64,000 nt of DNA from positions 62,001 through 126,000 of the forward strand of contig NZ_CADIJY010000012.1 in NCBI RefSeq assembly GCF_902859735.1. Reading direction: 5' to 3'. A program made the position numbers and the translations under genes. This document shows positions 61,009-64,000 of this stretch, piece after piece. Source of the DNA: Achromobacter aegrifaciens (lineage in GTDB: Bacteria; Pseudomonadota; Gammaproteobacteria; Burkholderiales; Burkholderiaceae_B). How positions within the stretch are numbered: the first letter of the stretch is position 1; each line of letters begins with the position of its first letter. Under the pieces are notes generated by a model. The model ran no database searches and was not told where the DNA came from. It saw only the letters and a list, made by a program, of their open reading frames with translations.

Positions 61009-61719
61009 ATGACCTATGACCTTTGGTACTGGGACGGCATCCCCGGACGCGGCGAGTTCGTGCGCCTGGCCCTGGAGGCCGGCGGCATTCCGTATCGCGA
61101 ATGCGCACGCCAGCCCGGCGCGGACGAAGGCACGCTGGTGGCGGACCTGAGTTCGGCGCGCAAGCATCCGCCGTTCGCGCCGCCATATCTGGTCGCGGGC
61201 AAGATGACGCTGGGGCAGACCGCCAACATCCTGCTGTTCCTGGGCGAAAAGCACGGCCTGGCGCCGGACTCGCAGGAAGGGCGGCTGTGGGTGAACCAGC
61301 TTCAGCTCACCATCGCCGACATGGTGGCCGAAGCGCACGACACGCATCATCCGATATCCGCCAGCGAGTACTACGAAGACCAGAAGACCGAGGCCGCGCG
61401 CCGGGCGCGCTGCTTCCGCGAAGAGCGCATGCCCAAATTCCTGGGCTACTTCGAACTGGTGTTGGGCGGGCCGCAGGCCTGGCTGGCGGGCGGCAAGCGC
61501 TGGACCTATGTGGACCTGTCGTTGTTCCATCTCGTGGACGGCCTGCTCTACGCCTTTCCGAAACGCATGGCGACCCTGGCCGTGCGTTATCCGAACGTCA
61601 TGGCGTTGCATGCGCGCGTGGCGGCGCTGGCGGAATTGCAGTCCTACTTCGACAGCGGCAGGCGCCTGCCTTTCGGGGAGGGGATTTTCCGCCGATATCG
61701 CGAATTGGACGCGGCTTGA
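61009..61719 (+). CDS. Glutathione S-transferase family protein
   Basis: A 236-residue GST. The thioredoxin-like N-domain starts MTYDLWYWDGIPGRGEFVRL, with the candidate catalytic Tyr and the alpha/mu/pi/sigma-like RGEFVRLALE motif, and carries the cis-proline region FAPPYLV. The helical C-domain has the WLAGGKRWTYVDLSLFHLVDGL signature. GGAAGGAGA precedes the ATG. It stands alone downstream of the GlxA-type regulator. Substrate unknown. Confidence 0.9.
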   Translation: MTYDLWYWDGIPGRGEFVRLALEAGGIPYRECARQPGADEGTLVADLSSARKHPPFAPPYLVAGKMTLGQTANILLFLGEKHGLAPDSQEGRLWVNQLQLTIADMVAEAHDTHHPISASEYYEDQKTEAARRARCFREERMPKFLGYFELVLGGPQAWLAGGKRWTYVDLSLFHLVDGLLYAFPKRMATLAVRYPNVMALHARVAALAELQSYFDSGRRLPFGEGIFRRYRELDAA

Positions 61720-61734
61720 GTCCGGATAAACCCT

Positions 61735-61850
61735 GGTGTTGCTGAATCCCTATTTTTTTGATGGGTGTCTTGAAAATCTTGAGACCCGCTCATTTTTAAG
61801 ATTAAATATTTGCAAATTGTTAGATAAATATTTCCATTTGTCTCGCGGCA
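61735..61850. other. AT-rich leader of the chemoreceptor gene
   Basis: A strongly AT-rich stretch (long T-runs near 61752 and 61793, then AAATATT and TTAGATAAATATTT) stands out from its GC-rich surroundings. It lies 50-165 bases upstream of the chemoreceptor start and probably holds its promoter. No coding frame or mobile-element end is seen in it. Confidence 0.5.
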
Positions 61851-61901
61851 GATAGGTCGAACGGCTTCAAACCACCCGGACGCCGGGCAGGAGACGTCAA
61901 G

Positions 61902-63338
61902 ATGAAATGGATCACTCTCAGCCAACTGCTACGCCGGGACCGTGGCATGCAGAAGGCAGACATGCTCGGGCAGATCGCTGCGATCCACAACGCCCAGGCC
62001 GTCATCGAGTTCGACCTGGACGGCCACGTGCTGGCGGCGAATTCGAACTTCCTGGACACCATGGGCTACGCGCTGGACGAGATCGCGGGGCAGCACCACC
62101 GCATGTTCGTCGACCCGGCGGAGCGCGCATCGGCCGCCTACGCGGAATTCTGGAACCGGTTGCGGCAGGGGGGCCGCGATGCGGGGCGCTACCGCCGCAT
62201 CCGCAAGGATGGCAGCGACGTCTGGCTGCAAGCCTCGTACAACCCGATCTACGACCGCCATGATCGGCTGGTCAAAGTGGTCAAGTACGCCGTCGACATC
62301 ACCGCGCAGCAGCAGCGGCAGGCGGACGTGGAAGGCCAGTTGGCGGCGATCTCCAAGGTCCAGGCCATCATCGAGTTCGAACTCGACGGCATCATCATCC
62401 GCGCCAACGATCTGTTCCTGGGCGCGGTGGGCTATCGCGCGGACGAAATCCAGGGACGTCATCACAGCATGTTCGTCCCGCCCGAGGAGGCGCGCGGCGA
62501 GGCATACAAGGAGTTCTGGCGCAGGCTGCGCAACGGCGAGCATGACACCGGGCAGTACCTGCGCATCGGCAAGGGCGGCCGCCAGGTCTGGATCGAAGCC
62601 AGCTACAACCCGATCTTCGATGCCGAGGGCCGGCCGGTCAAGGTCGTCAAGTACGCCACCGACATCACGCGGCGCTTTACCGCCGCCCAGACCTTGCGTG
62701 TCGCGGTCCAGGGACTGACCGAAAACGCCGAACGCGCGGGCCAGGCCAATACGCTGGCGTTGGACGCCTGTCGCGTGGCCGAGCAGGGCGGCCATACGGT
62801 GCAGGAAGTGGTGCAGACCATGGGCGGCATCACCCAGAGTTCACGCCGCATTTCGGAAATCATCGGGGTCATGGACGGCATCGCCTTCCAGACCAACATC
62901 CTGGCGCTGAACGCCGCCGTCGAGGCCGCGCGCGCCGGCTCGCACGGCAAGGGCTTCGCCGTGGTCGCGGCCGAGGTCCGCAGCCTGGCGCAGAACAGCG
63001 CGGCGGCGGCCAAGGAGATCAAGGACCTGATCACTTCGTCGGTGCAGCAGGTCGAGAGCGGCGCGCGCCAGGTCCAGTCGGCAGGCTCGACCATGGACGA
63101 TATCGTCGCATCGTCGCGCCGCGTGACTGAAATCATGGCGGAGGTGGTGGAGGTGTCGCTGGCCCAGTCCGCCAGGCTCGGCGAGGTCACCGAGGACATC
63201 ACGCAGCGGGCAGGAGAGCCCGCGCGCGCCGCGCCGCCCACCGCCTCGGTCAGGCCCATGGCCCCCGCTCTGCGGGCCAGGCCAGCCGCCAATGGACCGC
63301 TGCAGCCGCAGGCCGAGCGGCAATACGTGCGCTACTGA
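61902..63338 (+). CDS. Soluble methyl-accepting chemotaxis protein with two PAS domains
   Basis: A 478-residue chemoreceptor without membrane segments. Two PAS/PAC units at about residues 21-135 and 143-257 are clearly related: each has AVIEF or AIIEF, the GHHRMF-like motif ([20 protein letters not shown]), [11 protein letters not shown] or [11 protein letters not shown], and [10 protein letters not shown] or [11 protein letters not shown] signalling domain follows with the hairpin tip [21 protein letters not shown]. It would sense a cytoplasmic signal, probably redox state or a ligand, and feed CheA. It has no HAMP domain, and the tail is Pro/Ala-rich. GGAGA lies 8 bases before the ATG. Confidence 0.93.
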   Translation: MKWITLSQLLRRDRGMQKADMLGQIAAIHNAQAVIEFDLDGHVLAANSNFLDTMGYALDEIAGQHHRMFVDPAERASAAYAEFWNRLRQGGRDAGRYRRIRKDGSDVWLQASYNPIYDRHDRLVKVVKYAVDITAQQQRQADVEGQLAAISKVQAIIEFELDGIIIRANDLFLGAVGYRADEIQGRHHSMFVPPEEARGEAYKEFWRRLRNGEHDTGQYLRIGKGGRQVWIEASYNPIFDAEGRPVKVVKYATDITRRFTAAQTLRVAVQGLTENAERAGQANTLALDACRVAEQGGHTVQEVVQTMGGITQSSRRISEIIGVMDGIAFQTNILALNAAVEAARAGSHGKGFAVVAAEVRSLAQNSAAAAKEIKDLITSSVQQVESGARQVQSAGSTMDDIVASSRRVTEIMAEVVEVSLAQSARLGEVTEDITQRAGEPARAAPPTASVRPMAPALRARPAANGPLQPQAERQYVRY

Positions 63339-63391
63339 GCCGGCGCCGCCGGGCCGATGCGCTATAAAGACGGTATTGATCTGAACCCGCA

Positions 63392-63420
63392 GGCCCGGGC
63401 AGGAACCCTCCGCCCGGGCC
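63392..63420. terminator. Terminator-like hairpin after the chemoreceptor gene
   Basis: GGCCCGGGC / GCCCGGGCC pair over 9 bases with an 11-base loop, 53 bases after the chemoreceptor stop and 22 bases before the DUF1653 gene. No U-tract. Confidence 0.5.
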
Positions 63421-63442
63421 GCGCCATTTGCGGCCACCAACC

Positions 63443-63667
63443 ATGACCGAATCCGAAGCACTGGCTCTCGCCTCGCACCGCCATTACAAGGGCGGCCTCT
63501 ACCTTTATGTGGGCACCGCCCGCCACTCCGAAACCGAGGAGTCCCTGGTGGTCTATGAACACTTGTGGCCTCACGAGCGCGGCTTGTGGGTGCGTCCGGC
63601 CGATATGTTCTTCGGTCAGCTGCCCGACGGCACGCCCCGCTTCGCGCCCTTGCGGCCGGTGGAGTAG
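63443..63667 (+). CDS. DUF1653 family small protein
   Basis: A 74-residue protein with the DUF1653 core HYKGGLYLYVGTARHSETEE, VVYEHLWPHERGLWVRPADMF and PRFAPL near the end. The family is a small beta-rich (SH3-like) domain of unknown role. ATG 63443 is used; a TTG five codons upstream is less likely. The exonuclease gene starts 4 bases after its stop, so the two are probably cotranscribed. Confidence 0.88.
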   Translation: MTESEALALASHRHYKGGLYLYVGTARHSETEESLVVYEHLWPHERGLWVRPADMFFGQLPDGTPRFAPLRPVE

Positions 63668-63671
63668 GGCC

Positions 63672-64000
63672 GTGGCGTTCTATTACCGGCGGCCGCGCGC
63701 AAGCGGCGCTGCGCCTGCCCGCGCAACGGGCGCAAAGGCCGGCAGTGAGGCGCTGGCGGCCGCGTTGCAGGCATTGCGCGGCCCGTTCATCGTCGCCGAC
63801 TTGGAAACCACCGGCCTGTCCACCGCCACCTGCGAGATCCTGGAGTTCGCGGCGGTGCGCGTGGGCGCGGCAGGCGCGCTTGAGCGGGAGTACACGCAGG
63901 TCGTGCGCACGCGCGGACCGGTGCCGTCCTTCATCAGCCGCCTGACCGGCATCACGCAGGCGGAAGTCGACCGAGACGGCGTGCCGGTGGCGCAGGCGTT
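63672..64000 (+). CDS. DEDD-type 3'-5' exonuclease (DNA polymerase III epsilon-like), partial
   Basis: An open frame from GTG 63672 to the window end (109 codons and continuing). After a short basic tail (FYYRRPRASG) it shows the Exo I motif of DEDD exonucleases, IVADLETTGLS with the metal-binding Asp and Glu, followed by CEILEFAAVRVG and ISRLTGITQAEV, as in DnaQ-like domains. The Exo II/III motifs would lie beyond the window, so the full domain make-up (for instance an added GIY-YIG nuclease) is unknown. Confidence 0.85.
   Translation, partial: MAFYYRRPRASGAAPARATGAKAGSEALAAALQALRGPFIVADLETTGLSTATCEILEFAAVRVGAAGALEREYTQVVRTRGPVPSFISRLTGITQAEVDRDGVPVAQA

Noticed and set aside
61800-61870. 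A sigma-28 (flagellar) promoter before the chemoreceptor gene
   Set aside because: TAAATATT and GCAGATAG resemble the two boxes, but the spacing is 19 bases after TAAA instead of about 15, and the -10 match is poor.
63324-63335. C-terminal QYVRY of the chemoreceptor as a CheR-tethering pentapeptide
   Set aside because: It ends in an aromatic residue, but it lacks the W at position 2 of the NWETF-type motif. The resemblance is too weak.

Overview
The window is a stretch of GC-rich, densely coded chromosome from what looks like a betaproteobacterium of the Alcaligenaceae (Achromobacter/Bordetella type). This is inferred from the high GC, the classical trimeric porin, the many Liv-, Dpp- and Pot-type ABC importers with local LysR, GntR, LacI, TetR and GlxA-type AraC regulators, and the use of GTG/TTG starts. 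No rRNA, tRNA, CRISPR array, transposase or integrase was seen. It reads as a catabolic accessory region in which most operons pair an importer with enzymes for an unknown small molecule.

Layout. (1) 1-12.3 kb, plus strand: a 2-oxoacid dehydrogenase E2, acyl-CoA dehydrogenase, acyl-CoA synthetase, MmgE/PrpD protein, a complete branched-chain-type (Liv) importer with a fused LivM-LivG protein, an E3 lipoamide dehydrogenase and a TetR regulator. (2) 12.4-14.5 kb: small lipoprotein, LysE/ArgO exporter, porin. (3) 14.6-23.1 kb: a Dpp-type peptide importer with a CocE/NonD serine hydrolase, and a divergent LysR regulator. (4) 23.2-28.3 kb: YdcH-like protein, sterol-desaturase-like membrane protein, two YcaC-type hydrolases, a LysR regulator and a 2-keto-4-pentenoate hydratase-like protein. 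(5) 28.3-35.1 kb, minus strand: a PLP amino-acid deaminase/aldolase of the D-serine dehydratase type, a polar amino-acid importer, RidA, an M14 deacylase and a LacI regulator. Two matching palindromic operators lie just upstream of the first gene. (6) 35.2-39.1 kb: AraC regulator, divergent aldo/keto reductase, DUF1275 membrane protein, thiopurine methyltransferase.

(7) 39.2-54.9 kb is the most interesting part. A second complete Liv importer, again with a LivM-LivG fusion, is followed by a quinone oxidoreductase and an SDR, all on the minus strand. Divergent from it run an SDR, an L-carnitine/L-gulonate-type 3-hydroxyacid dehydrogenase and a beta-keto acid cleavage enzyme. Beyond them lie an FCD-GntR regulator with a glycerol-dehydrogenase-like enzyme, and then a split transketolase, an AroE-like dehydrogenase with an altered substrate pocket and a GMC oxidoreductase. 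Three copies of a 13-bp palindrome (ATATATSATATAT, one with a single mismatch) sit exactly in the three promoter regions of this cluster, so it is probably one regulon for an unidentified hydroxy-acid or polyol-like compound.

(8) 54.9-60.9 kb: a proline-racemase-family protein whose second catalytic cysteine is glycine, a Pot/Fbp-type ABC importer and a divergent GlxA-type regulator. (9) 61.0-64.0 kb: a GST, a soluble double-PAS chemotaxis receptor behind an AT-rich leader, a DUF1653 protein, and the start of a DEDD exonuclease that runs off the window.
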